Program-made: the position numbers and the translations under genes
Part shown: in pieces, positions 46,241 through 56,811 of the stretch
Numbering within the stretch: the stretch's first letter is position 1
Layout: each line of letters starts with the position of its first letter
Notes under the pieces: model-generated
Told to the model about the DNA's origin: nothing
What the model saw: the letters and a program-made list of their open reading frames with translations, nothing else
Database searches by the model: none
Source of the DNA: Solanum dulcamara
Taxonomy: Eukaryota; Streptophyta; Magnoliopsida; Solanales; Solanaceae
Length of the DNA: 64,000 nucleotides
Assembly: GCF_947179165.1 (NCBI RefSeq)
Contig: NC_077244.1
Span: 16,750,949-16,814,948 of the forward strand
Reading direction: 5' to 3'

Positions 46241-47400
46241 TGTTTTGCCTACAAGGCACCCACAAAATAGACAATATATAAGAAACCATATGTACATTTG
46301 CAACTTTTGTCTAGCAAACCCACACTTAAGCACTACATTAGTATGCAAGTGATATGAAGGTACTTATACTTCCCATCATTCGAACAATAAGTGCACACAT
46401 GCTAATAAACCAACCCATACTTCAATAAATCGGCATGGTAAGTCCAACACTATACGAATTCATAGAACCTCCTGTATTCTAGTATAGTCCACAAAAAGAA
46501 ACATACACGAGTAAACAATAATACATCATTCTATCCCCCAACTTCAATCATAATTTCAACACAAACATTTAAAATAATAGCATGTCACCCCACACTTAAC
46601 TCACAAGGTAAACTAATTATTAACACAACATAGCATTCAAGTTTAGTCATGATTTCAACATACATGATTACCACAACTACAAAAATCTATTCCCTCTTTC
46701 TATAAAAAATAGGGTTAGAGTTCAAGAACTTCAACCCATAATCAACTAACCACAACAATAAATTTCTCAGCAAAATTATACACTCATAACAATTTCAATC
46801 TAAGAACAATGGGAATCAATTATATTGAGTCAAAACCTAAAGCCCAAGAACTTAAAATGTAAATTTCAACTACCTATATCATAAAACTAGTTCAAGAGTA
46901 CATAACTTTTATGGATGAAGAAGAAACTTGAAAATTCTTTCTTCAATTTGCACAAGCGCGTCACGGATTTGCTTGAGAAGAGAGGGATTTTTTTAGAGTG
47001 GATAAGTGAAGGACGGTGAATATGTTGAAATAAGGAGTAAAAAGGAGTATTTTAAATTTTAGAAACTAAACGGATCGGGTTAAAATAATTTAAAATAGGT
47101 TAAATCCATCATTTTTAATGAAAAGGCCCGAAAATATTTCCCAGGCCCGCGATGCTGCCTTATCATGGACCACACTGATTAGTGTATCAAAATAAAAAAA
47201 ACTTCTGAGACATAACAGGCCAAAAATTGAGCTTAGATAGAGCAGGTCTGCGATGCGGTGACATTGTGGACTAGACTATTTAGGACTTGTCCAAATTTAT
47301 TTTTTTTCTTTTTTTTTTATTTTGCTCTCGTGTACAAATTATACTATACTAATTATACACTAAACCAACATGAAATTTTAGCAAACTAAAAAACGTTCAT
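46241..47400 (-). other. Spacer between integrase and the extra ORF of element B
   Basis: About 1.16 kb of AT-rich non-coding sequence. It contains GC-richer phrases (CCCGCGATGCTGCC near 47148, GTCTGCGATGCGGTGAC near 47247) like those in Athila-type LTRs, and a T-rich run at 47299-47321. No polypurine tract or promoter could be identified. Confidence 0.5.
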
Positions 47401-48430
47401 TATAACCTATAATTAAAATTATTTTACACTACCTCACTGGTTGCCTTGTATATAGTGCATAAGTTAAAGTCGCGGTACTGCTCACCTCTAGCTTCATTCA
47501 TTCTCAAGCTCAAGTTTTTTGTCCTCACCATCAACGTCTTGCCCAAAATAGCGCTTAACACATTGGCCATTAACCACAAACATGGTCGATTTGGTTTGAT
47601 TCCATAGTTCCACGGCTCCATATGCTGACATTCGCACCACCTCAAATGGTCCATTTTATTTTGATCTAAGCTTACCTAAAAAAAGAAGCAAATGCAAGTT
47701 AAAGGGCAATACCTTTTGACCTAGATTGAATATCCGAGCGACTATATATTTGTCATGCCATCATTTCATGTTGTCTTTATACAACTTCGTATTATCATAA
47801 GCGTGGAGAATGAATTCCTCCAATTCATGGAGCTGATCCATACGCTTTCTACCTGCCAACCCCAGGTCTAGGTTTAACTTTCTGATGGCTCAATATGCTT
47901 GGTCTATCAAGCACTTTGTCTAGCTTGATAGACCTATCCTTCCTTTTAACATTGACGGTTTTCTGAAGGATTTACTTCATTTCACTATTTGATACTTCAA
48001 CCTATTCGCTAGTCTGGGGGTGATATGCTATGGAGACCTTGTACCTGACACCAAATTTAGCTAACAGATTCTTTGTCATTTGAAAATGTTCTTCTTGAGG
48101 AAGTGTAAAAAGCGATGGCCTCAACCATTTAGAAGTGTAATCAACTTCCACAGTAAATACTTATTCTCGTATGATGATGGAAAGGGACCCATGAAGTCTA
48201 TTTCCCACAAATCAAAGATCTCTACCTCTAGAATGTTATTTAATGTCATCTCATTCCTTGTTTATATGGTTCCCATCCTTTGGCACTGATCACAGCTCTT
48301 CACAAAACCTGCAACATCTATAAAAAAATTAGGCCAAAAAAACCTGACTGCAATACCTTATGAGTTGTTCGTTCGCCTCCATGATGTCCACCTTATGCCG
48401 ATAAATGGCAATTGTGTAGAACTTGTTGAA
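47401..48430 (-). pseudogene. Integrase remnant of element B (Athila type)
   Basis: On the minus strand the zinc-binding domain (AGFVKSCDQCQRMGTI near 48270-48320) is followed by the core: [20 protein letters not shown] near 48180-48240, where the first catalytic Asp is kept, then KYLL and a deleted or frameshifted middle. YHPQTSE.VEVSN near 48000-48035 retains the region of the catalytic Glu. The C-terminal module NGPFEVVRMSAYGAVELWN lies at 47610-47660 and ends YFGQDVDGEDKKLELENE near 47510-47550. Stops and frameshifts are present throughout. Confidence 0.85.
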
Positions 48431-49443
48431 CCTCAGATTCAAGCAAACATCTCTTTATCCTCTGATCAACACTTCTTTTAAACAAGTAAGGTTCATCCCA
48501 TATATAGAACTTTGCTTCAAATATTTACCTCTTCTTTTGTTGGGAGGTTGCTCGGGGGAAATACTCCACTCCCTATGTAGTTCACAATATCTGCATATTA
48601 TGGTAGTTCTTGTACCTCTATTTCCAACAGTTGTTCATGCAGAAACTCTTCCTTTATCAACTTTTGCGCACCTACATGGGTTGAATCCTCTAATCTTAAC
48701 AAGTGGTCTACCATTTGATTTTCGCATCCCATCGTATCTTTGAGTTTAATATTGAATTCTCGGAGTAGTAAGATCTATTTGATTAATCTCAGTGTCACAT
48801 CTTTCTAGTTGAACATGTATCGGAGGGATGCATGGTCAGTATAAACATTCACTTTTGTACCTACCAGGTAAGAGTAGAATATATCAAACAAATAAACCAA
48901 TGCCAGCATCTCTTTCTCTATGATAGTGTAGTTGTCCTGAGCTGACCAGACAATCTTGCTGGCATAATAGATGGAGTGAAAAATTTTCTTCTTTTTCTCC
49001 CAACACGGCTCCCACTTTTTTGTTACTTCTATCCTACATTAGCATAAAAGGTAGCTCGCAGTCAGAGCTATCAAGATTGGTGCTTCAATCAAATTCTTTT
49101 TGAAGAGTTCAAAGTCCTGCAAACACTTATCATCAAAAATAAATTTTACCTCCTTTTCTAACAAGCTGTTCATGGTTCTGGTGAATATTGAAAAATCCTT
49201 GATGAATTGCCGATAGAATCCAACGTTACATATAAAATTGCGGACACCTTTTACTGAAATCGGTGGTGAAAGCTTCTCGATTACTTTAATTTTAGCTTTG
49301 TCCACCTCCAAACCATCTTTTGAGAATTTGATCCCCAACACAATCCCCTCTTTTACCAAGAAATGACATTTTTCCCAATTTAATTCGAGATTTATTTCCT
49401 CACACCTTGCTAATACTTTCTCTAGATTATGCAAAGAAAGAGC
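48431..49443 (-). pseudogene. RT C-terminal part and RNase H remnant of element B
   Basis: The minus-strand frame at 49434-49039 starts right after the solo LTR: NLEKVLARCEEINLELNWEK, GIVLGIKFSKDGLEVDKAK, NVGFYRQFIKDFSI, then CLQDFELFKKNLIEAPIL, the RT thumb and connection. RNase H follows at 49010-48690: YYASKIVWSAQDNYTIIEKE, LVYLFDIFYSYLVGTKV, YTDHASLRYMF, ENQMVDHLLRLED. The TDH motif is intact. The NWEKCHF block is characteristic of the Athila group. Confidence 0.9.
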
Positions 49444-49955
49444 AAAAGTGTTACACCTTACATCTTTGAACTCGGAAGGTTCCTTAAGTTACTTAGAAGC
49501 TAGTATGTGAGCTACTTAAGTTACGACCCTATTGAACAACTCTAAGAAGGGATAATGTGACACCCCATGGTAGGGAAGGTTGGAAATAGGGTCAAGAGGA
49601 GTAGAAAGGAGTTGGAGGCCAAGTAACGGGTCGTAGGACTCGACTTATCTACGTAAACTACTAAGTTAGAAGTCTCACATACGTGAGTTACTTATTTACA
49701 TACCAAGCTTACGTAGCAAGGGTTTCATAGGCTCTTAAAGTGAGACGAGATTATAAATGAGATTACGAACCCACGAGGAGGAAAAAAAAAATTCGCGGGG
49801 CAGCCAATGGGAGGGTGACACATGGAAGCACCTAAGCAAGCAGGTGACTCACCTACTTGGGGTCAATTAGGTGACCCACCTGCTTGGGGGGTGGGACCCA
49901 CTGCCATGTGGCATCCCCACATGGAATACATGGATACGGTGGCCCAATAAGGGTT

Positions 49956-50015
49956 GGACACGTGTCCCCCTTAGGGGATGACACATGTCTCCCCTTGGAA
50001 CCACCTATATAATTT
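49956..50015 (+). promoter_or_regulatory. LTR promoter of the solo LTR: palindromic G-box and TATA box
   Basis: GGACACGTGTCC at 49956-49967 is a perfect 12-bp palindrome with a G-box core. CTATATAATTT at 50005-50015 is a good TATA box about 40 bp later. The arrangement matches that of element 1. Confidence 0.6.
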
Positions 50016-51440
50016 GATATGTATCCTAATGACTTTAGTTCATTCACAAATTTCTAGCAGCAACGTGAGAAAACAAACCCTAGGGCTAAGGAGAAAATTG
50101 CGACGGCTTGGGAGAAAAATAAGGTAAGTCCCGATTTCGTTCCATAAATTAATTTTATAGCATATAACAAGATGATATGGAAGTATTAGTAGAGTAAAAT
50201 TAGAGTTTTGTGCAGCCAAAAAACAGACAGCAAGCTGCCATGACGATTCAGCACGTTAAAAACAATTCCGAGGCGCGATTTCGGCGAGTTCTAGCCAATT
50301 TTGGGAAAGGTAAGTTCTTCCCCTATAATTTGAAGTTTATGAGGTTAAATTAGGGTGTATTACACACCTTATGATCTGCTGGTAGTTGGGGAAAAGGTTT
50401 TAAAAGTTCGGCGTTCGAAATAAATGAATTTGGAATCGCTATAGTGAAGTTGTTGTCGAAATAAGGTGTTGTACGTGTAGGGGATGCTGCTAGTTATGTT
50501 GTGGCGTGTTGAAGGGTCTAAAAGTTCTCTAAATGAGGTGGGGTATCTGCTGATTGTATCCACATGACCCTCCTCTTTTGCAATTAAAGAATTCGCGAAA
50601 GAAAGATTAAAAACTCTAGTTTTGGTATCTTAGTTTCGAGTGAATTGTTGGGGGTTTATATTGAGTAATTTTGTCGTAATATGTATATGTATGGTCTGAC
50701 GGTTTCATTTTTGGTTGGCTGTAGGTTCTAAGGACATGGTTGGGAATTCGGATAGGGCACATTATAGGGGAGGTGCTGCCCGATTTTTGTTAACATCTTA
50801 ACTAGTTAAGGAACTAGTCGAGAAGGCGAGCGAAGGGATGAATGTTATGAATACTCGTGGGTAGTCTAAGTTGCTGAAAAGTACAAGGTTGTTAATACTT
50901 ACATTACTTCCATGTTAAATAGGTTTCGAGGACAACGATGTGGACGTGATTAAGGGAAGTCCATACAAGGTATGTGAAGCTTTCCTTTGGCGTGTTTTTG
51001 GAATAGATATGTAGAGCTATTCTTCTTTTCTTTTGGCATGTCTTAGATATAGGCTATAAATGATATGTATATGATATTTGGGATTCAATCCATTTGTATA
51101 TCCCGGAGTATGAGTCGAGACTCTCATTTACTTCTGGATATTAGAGCTTCTGCAATAGCTGAGTTATTGTCTTTAAGTCTTCTATGTAATGAAAATTAGT
51201 ACATGTAAGGCCCATTTCTCCTTTCCTTTGGAATGTCTTGATTTTAAGTGAAATGGTATATGATATAGGTTTAGAGGTAATTCCATTTACGAGCTCTGAG
51301 TGTAACTCGTGACTTGTAATCACTCCTAAACATTAAGAGTCTGAAAGTAGTCAAACTACTATTCTCGAGCCTTCTATATAATGTATAATAAGTGGAAGTA
51401 CCAGCTCCTCTCCATTTAAAGTCTTTGAAATGGTAAACGC

Positions 51441-51560
51441 ATTTGATTGTATAAGTTGAGTCTTTGACTACATAACTGTGTCTCTAATTGCATAACTGTG
51501 TCTCTGATTGCACAATCGTGTCCTTGATTGTATAAACCATGTTTCTGATTGCATAAGCTA
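51441..51560 (+). repeat. About five copies of a 20-21 bp repeat in the solo LTR
   Basis: CATAACTGTGTCTCTGATTG and variants follow head to tail at 51471, 51491, 51511 and 51531, with weaker copies on each side. They have no counterpart in the LTRs of element 1. Confidence 0.85.
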
Positions 51561-51904
51561 GGTGGCATTGTCTTGATGCATGTCTGTGATTCCTGAGGCC
51601 CTAATTGATGTAACTCCTAATGAAATCTAAAGGGAACTTCGTATAAGTACTTTCCTAGTCTTCAGGTGACGATTCACTTGAGTGTTTCATTGAACCTCAG
51701 AGGGTGACTTAGTTGCATATAGTTTCTCATTATTCTACTCGTGCATGCTGTAACCCTTTTTTCTTCGCATCCCACGATGGGCCAAATATTATGTCGGACG
51801 CAGCTTTACTACTTCTTTCACTGCATCCTGGGCCGGATATGTATAGTTCCATGCACGAGGAGATGATACCGTACGTGAGGTGTGATATATGGTATATGTT
51901 GACG

Positions 51905-52295
51905 ATACGATTATTCACCGAGTCCTAGGCCGACTGCAATATGATAGTATATGTGGCGAAATAAGAGAGGCACCACCGAGTCCCTCCTTAGAGGGCCGAG
52001 TACATATGTATATTATGATGGTACGCTATAGATGTACACCACTCCATTCACCGAGTCCCTCACTAAAGGGCCAGATGCTTTATGTAGGCATGCATATAAG
52101 ATTAGAGTGATACATTGTGATCCCGAGTCCTATAGTGAACCGGGTATAATATGATAACATAGATGATAAGATGATACCGTATACGATGATATGATACCAT
52201 ATACAATGATATGATGAAATGAAATGCATTATGATACGATGATATGTGATTATGAAGAAGTGATTCTAACACCGAGTTCACTAGAGGGCCGGGCA
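51905..52295 (+). repeat. Five dispersed ACCGAGTCCCTC...AGAGGGCC units in the solo LTR
   Basis: Units near 51916, 51974, 52050, 52124 and 52271 share ACCGAGTCCCTCACTAGAGGG with imperfect palindromic halves. A GATGATATGATACC-like microsatellite run lies at 52148-52255. Element 1 LTRs have only one such unit. Confidence 0.75.
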
Positions 52296-52948
52296 TAGCA
52301 TATGATGATGTGTATGATTTACATGTCCTAAGGTGCAGGTACAGTAATTCGTTAAGTTGTTATACTTGTCCCCTGCATCCCTATTTCAGTTATGGTCTCA
52401 GTTACGATGTGTTATACTTTACATACTCAGTACATATATCGTACTGACCCCCTTTTCTCGGAGGGCTGCGTTTCATGCCCGCAGGTACAGATGTTTATTC
52501 TGGAGATCCATCTGTATAGGAGTTCCTCTCAGCTGTGTCGGAAGTGCTTCATTATTTTGGAGCCTAAATTTTAATGCTGGTCACTTAATGTATATATTTG
52601 TACATTCAGGGATACGGCGGAGGCCCTGTCCCGCCATATGTTACTGTTGCTATTTCTAGAGGTCTGTAGACATATGAATGTGGGTTGATTATCAGTTTGT
52701 TTCGACGGTGCCTATACGACATATTGTAAATGTGTTTATGTTATGGCAGCCTCGTCGGTGCATGCCCTTTCATGATACGATATAAATGAAAGAGGTTACA
52801 GGTACATGAAAAAGTTTTAAACTATTGAGGGTTTTGTATATAGTATCATATCACACACGGTTCAACTTGAGTGTAGTTGATAAATACGCATAAAAGGGTC
52901 CAGGTCGGACCCCAGTCACGGCCTACGGGGTTGGGTCATGACAAAAAG

Positions 52949-53480
52949 CCTCTCCAAATACTGAAAAGTCATCCATGAAGATATCTACAAACGTTTCCAC
53001 CATAACATAGAATATAGCTATCATGCACCTCTAAAAATAGTTGCAGAAGCATTATAGAGACCAAATGGCATACGCTTAAATGCGTATGTCCCATACAGAC
53101 ATATGAACATTGTTTTTTCATGGTCCTCTGATGAAATGCTAATCTGGTTGTAGCCCAAATATCCATCCAAGAAGAAGTAGTACTCTTGGCCTGCTAACTG
53201 TCAACCATTTGGTCAATAAATGGCACTGGGTAGTGATCTTTCCTGGTGCCATCGTTTAACTTTCTATAGTCCATGCATATACGCCAACTAGTCGTTGTTC
53301 TTGTGGGGATTAACTCATTCTTCTCATTAGTCATCACGATCATACCCCTTTTTTTGGTACACACTGAACTGGGCTTACCCAATTACTATCAGAGATTGGA
53401 TATATTATGCCTACATCTAGCCACTGTATTATCTCTTTCTTCACCACCTCTTTCATGATAGATTTCAACCAGCATTGTGG
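52949..53480 (-). pseudogene. RT N-terminal part of element B
   Basis: On the minus strand: KKRGMIVMTNEKNELIPTRT, WRICMDYRKLNDGTRKDHYP, VPFIDQMVDS (53382-53194), then GQEYYFFLDGYLGYNQISIS, TMFICLYGTYAFKRMPFGLY and finally FMDDFSVFGEAF at about 52985-52949, so the xxDD catalytic pair is intact in sequence. The frame breaks just before FMDD. The gene continues at 49443 beyond the solo LTR; the joint is between codons shortly after FMDD. Confidence 0.9.
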
Positions 53481-54450
53481 TTATGCACTAGCCTTATGTC
53501 CTTCCATGAAAATCCTATGAGGGATGATACTATGAAGATTCGCCATCTTCCATCTAGTTACCTTCTTGTGCCTTTTTAATACCTCCAGCATTGTCGTGAC
53601 CTGCATCTTAGATAAAATAGATGAAAAAATGTGAGTTAAGGTATTATTCACTCCAAGAAAAGCATATCTCAGATGTGTTGGAAGTTGATTCAACTCCAAG
53701 TTCAAAGCTTCATTAAGAGAAGGCTTAAGTGAAGGACCCAATTCTCTATTCAAAGATTCCATATTCATTTTTCACATGCTGACATTTGGAATGTCAAGCA
53801 CACTAGCTAGCTCTTTAGCTTTCATGTCCTCTTCAAATATGTTGACCCATCAACACTCTTTCTAAAATATTTTTTCCTAAAATACATTGATATTCTACTT
53901 CTTTAATGATGACAGTTATAGAATACAACTCTTCATAGACTTTAGGCAATTTCAGTGCCTGATATACATCAAACAACTCACCTTTGTCATGTTCTCTCAT
54001 AGTCAATCTACCAGCAGCCACATCAATAAGTGCACCTCCTGTTGCTAAAAATGGATGCCCAAAATAAAAGAAACCTCTAGGTTAGGCTCAAAATCTAATA
54101 TAACAAAATCAATAGGAAAGATGAAGGATCCTACTTGAACTAGCATATCATGACTAATACCATCGGTACTAGCTACAGAGAGATCAGCTAATTGTAACAA
54201 ATTAGTGGTTGATTTAAGTTCTCCCAGACCTCATTTCTTAAGCATAGATCTAGGCATCAAGCATATACTAGCACATAGATCACAAAGACCTCTTGCATTA
54301 CTGCACTTACCAATAGTTACCTGTACTGTGAAACCACCAGGAATTTTTTGTTTAGCTGGAAGCTTAACAATGTTCAAGATTCATGAAATATACTCTTAAG
54401 TGAGTTCAACTGTTTTAAGTTCATCTAACTTGCACTTATTGGCCACAACA
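53481..54450 (-). pseudogene. Protease and protease-RT linker remnant of element B
   Basis: The minus strand reads GFTVQVTIGKC and then a protease site GLCDLCASI near 54270-54300, where the third residue of the catalytic DxG triad is Cys instead of Gly. LQLADLSV and DMLVQVGSFIFPIDFVILD follow near 54100-54200. A frameshift near 54060 leads into VAAGRLTMREHDKGELFDVYQALKLPKVYEE (54021-53930), which I give as landmarks only in part. The linker continues at 53768-53481 (LNLELNQLPTHLRYAFLG). Inactive. Confidence 0.8.
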
Positions 54451-54499
54451 TCTTTGACAAACTTGGTATATTTAGAAATGCCCTATAACACATAAATCA

Positions 54500-55940
54500 A
54501 AGGTAAGTTAATGTGAACTTGTTTAAGCCTATCTATGAATTTTTCAAAATATTTCTCCTCCTTTTAAACTTTTTTGGGGAATGGGGGAGGCGATTTTGTT
54601 TTTTGCTCTTGATCCATCTGTGGTCGATTATATTTACTAGATTTACCTCTAGAGCTTTATCTTTACCTTCACGACCTTTGCTTTGTGGCACTAGCTCAAC
54701 TAGGTCTCGTCCACAGCATTTTCTCCAAAAATTTACCTGCTTAGGGTTTGGATTAGTGTTACTTGATAAATCACCTTGCGGGTAAGAATTTTAAGCACTT
54801 GCTATCTATCACACCTACTTCTCTAAATTTTGAGTAGTGATTTGATACTAATGAATGTATGCGGCTAGCTTAGCTTGGTCATTCATGAGTTTTTTAAGCA
54901 TGTCTTCCCCACTCATGTTTCCTTCACTACTTGATTGTTGGTTACTCTGGTCTTGCTGATTGTAGTGCTGACCTCCTCCTTGTGGTTTATATTGACTTGG
55001 TCCTTGATTGTTGTACTGTTTCCCACCTCATTGTGGTCTGAATTAGGTCTACCCTTGATGGTTGTTTTGCTGATTTACACCTCATGAAAAGTTTGGATGA
55101 TTTCTCCAATTTAGGTTGTAAGTATTTCCATAGTTCTGATTACCTCCATCCCTATGTGCATTACCCACAAAATTCACTGACTCAAGATTAGTTCCACAAT
55201 ATTCTGCCATATGTTCCCTACTACTACACACCTCGCACCATATGTGTTGTTGTTGAATCATATTCACCAGAGATTAATGTTTTCCTACTGCCAACTTGTT
55301 GAAATATGTTGTCATCATATTCCGCATTGCAGTAATCTATACTATCAATGCTGTCACACTTCAACTTCCAACATGCCTACTTGTTTTTGTACCATAGGTC
55401 TAGATTTTCCTCCATTCCACTCGGGATTTCCCTGATATATGCTATTAAGCAATGTATAAAGCTCATCATATGTTTTCTCTAGTTCCTTCCCACCTTCTGC
55501 GAAGTCAAGAAGAATTTTGATGTTGGGTTTCAACCCTTCTATGAAAGTGTGGACCAACACCTCATTATCTTGATAATGGTGAGGACAACTAATGAGTAAA
55601 GATTTAATCCTTTCATAAGATTGGTACAAATTTTCTTTTGATTTTTTTAAAGATTAAGATTTCAGCCCTCAACCTAGTTATCTTCCCTGAGGGAAAGAAC
55701 CTGATAAGAAAATGGCAAGACAAACCATTCCATGTAGAAATTGAGTTTTGTGGTTACGACTTCAACCACCTCTTATCTTCCCCCAACAAAGAAAAGGAAA
55801 ACAATGCTAGCCTCACATAATCAGGAAATACCCCATTAGGTATATAAGTGTCACTGATCTCTGAGAAGTTCTAGAATTGGACTTGGGGATCTTAATGAGG
55901 CAAACCTGCGAACTACCTATTAGAGTGCAACAAATGCACC
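54500..55940 (-). pseudogene. Gag remnant of element B (Athila type)
   Basis: On the minus strand the N-terminal part QFAGLPH.DPQV and ISDTYIPNGVFPDYVRLALF lies near 55830-55920, and RWLKSLQNSIST and FFPSGKITRLRAEIL near 55660-55760. YQSYERIKSLLISCPHHYQD and HTFIEGLKPNIKILLDFAEG follow at 55629-55520. The zinc knuckle CEVCSSREHMAEYC at 55236-55195 keeps all CX2CX4HX4C residues. A Gln/Tyr/Gly-rich tail follows to about 54900, then a segment with an FLEKMLWTRP-like block near 54720. The first part of Gag and the leader are missing beyond 55940. Confidence 0.9.
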
Positions 55941-55943
55941 ATG

Positions 55944-56811
55944 TTCTATTTGTCACAGGCATCTTATACACAAATTATCCTAAGAAATTCTAGAACATTC
56001 TCCCTATATTTTAGTGGTCTATCTCTTTTTTGTCTTTTGAGTTACGGATAGACAACAATTTGTTCTAATGGTGATCTAGCATTAAAATAATAAGAAAAAG
56101 AATATAGAGTAATCACACACAATAAACCATTTTCAACCAAAGGAAATAAGATTTAAACATTCATCTTCTGGCTAAAACCCAAGAAAAAAGGGATTTAGCC
56201 GCTCATAATTTGTAACATAATTACATAAACCATTAACGACATAAAAACTTGAATTTAATTAAAAGAAAAGAAGAAATATCACCAAAAAGTAGTTCTTATT
56301 TTCTCTCCTTCAGTTTAAATCCGACAATCTGATCTAGATCTATAATAAAATATGTAAAGGTTCTATTTATAGCACCTAAAAATGCGAAGTTAAAGTAACC
56401 ACAAAGAAGTCCACAACACAGTGTTGTTTTAGTTCAGTGCAATTTTTCATTAGCTTTGTTGGTAATTTTTTTTCTATCTAGAACAAGGTCCACATCGTGG
56501 ACTTGCAGCACACCATCTTTTTATGTAAAATAAATTGCAAGTGTTGGAATTAAATCAATGAGCTAAGTGCGCGACATGGACACACTCCAAGATGATGCAT
56601 TTTCTCCGCATTTGTTTCCAACATCTCCTTTGAACTCCACTATCAATCCGATCATGTTTTGAATATCCATTCTTTTTCAATTAGCCCAAAAAGTGTCTAA
56701 TCATGTTGTTTGGTTACAACAATACACAAATGTGCTAAAATATGAAATAAACTATAAAAATTTGCTCTCAATTTGACTATGGATTATGGGTTTTATTTTC
56801 TATTGGGCACA
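55944..56811 (-). repeat. 5' LTR of element B, truncated at both ends
   Basis: It is colinear with 42555-43412 of the 3' LTR, for example CTTATACAC.AATTATCC, TAGACAACAATTTGTT.TAATGG, CCATTAA, TCTGATCTAGATCTATAATAAA. The last ~480 bp of the LTR, the primer site, leader and the start of gag are missing on the left, and the first ~38 bp on the right are replaced by G-type LTR. Confidence 0.8.

Larger units (their letters stand above)
49449..52943 (+). mobile_element. Solo LTR with AAAAG target duplication (3,495 bp)
   Basis: It starts TGTTACACCTTACATC and ends GGGTTGGGTCATGACA. AAAAG flanks both sides (49444-49448 and 52944-52948). It is a distant relative of the LTRs of element 1: same order of AGGTGACCCACCT boxes, promoter, donor site (AAG|GTATGTGAAGC at 50968-50979), TACTGACCCCC block and end. 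It is longer because of local tandem repeats. No internal sequence, so it is a solo LTR. It splits the RT of element B shortly after the FMDD box. Confidence 0.95.
42074..56811 (-). mobile_element. Athila-like Ty3/gypsy element B, nearly full length
   Basis: On the minus strand, from right to left: truncated 5' LTR (56811-55944), gag (55940-54500), protease (to about 53800), RT (53480-49039, split by a solo LTR), RNase H, integrase (48430-47420), a ~1.2-kb spacer, an extra ORF (46240-45010), an untranslated segment, polypurine tract and 3' LTR (43449-42074). Gag and pol motifs resemble the Athila lineage: NWEKCHF in RT, CX2CX4HX4C followed by a TNLESVNFVGN block in Gag. Confidence 0.85.

Noticed and set aside
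46133..46348. Open frame with an apparent signal peptide/transmembrane segment upstream of MSSSRR
   Set aside because: The hydrophobic part is upstream of the more plausible ATG at 46240 and contains no conserved pattern; the start at 46240 fits the basic N-terminus better.
48423..48743. 106-codon plus-strand open frame
   Set aside because: It lies antisense to the RNase H/integrase junction of element B, which is supported by motifs on the minus strand.
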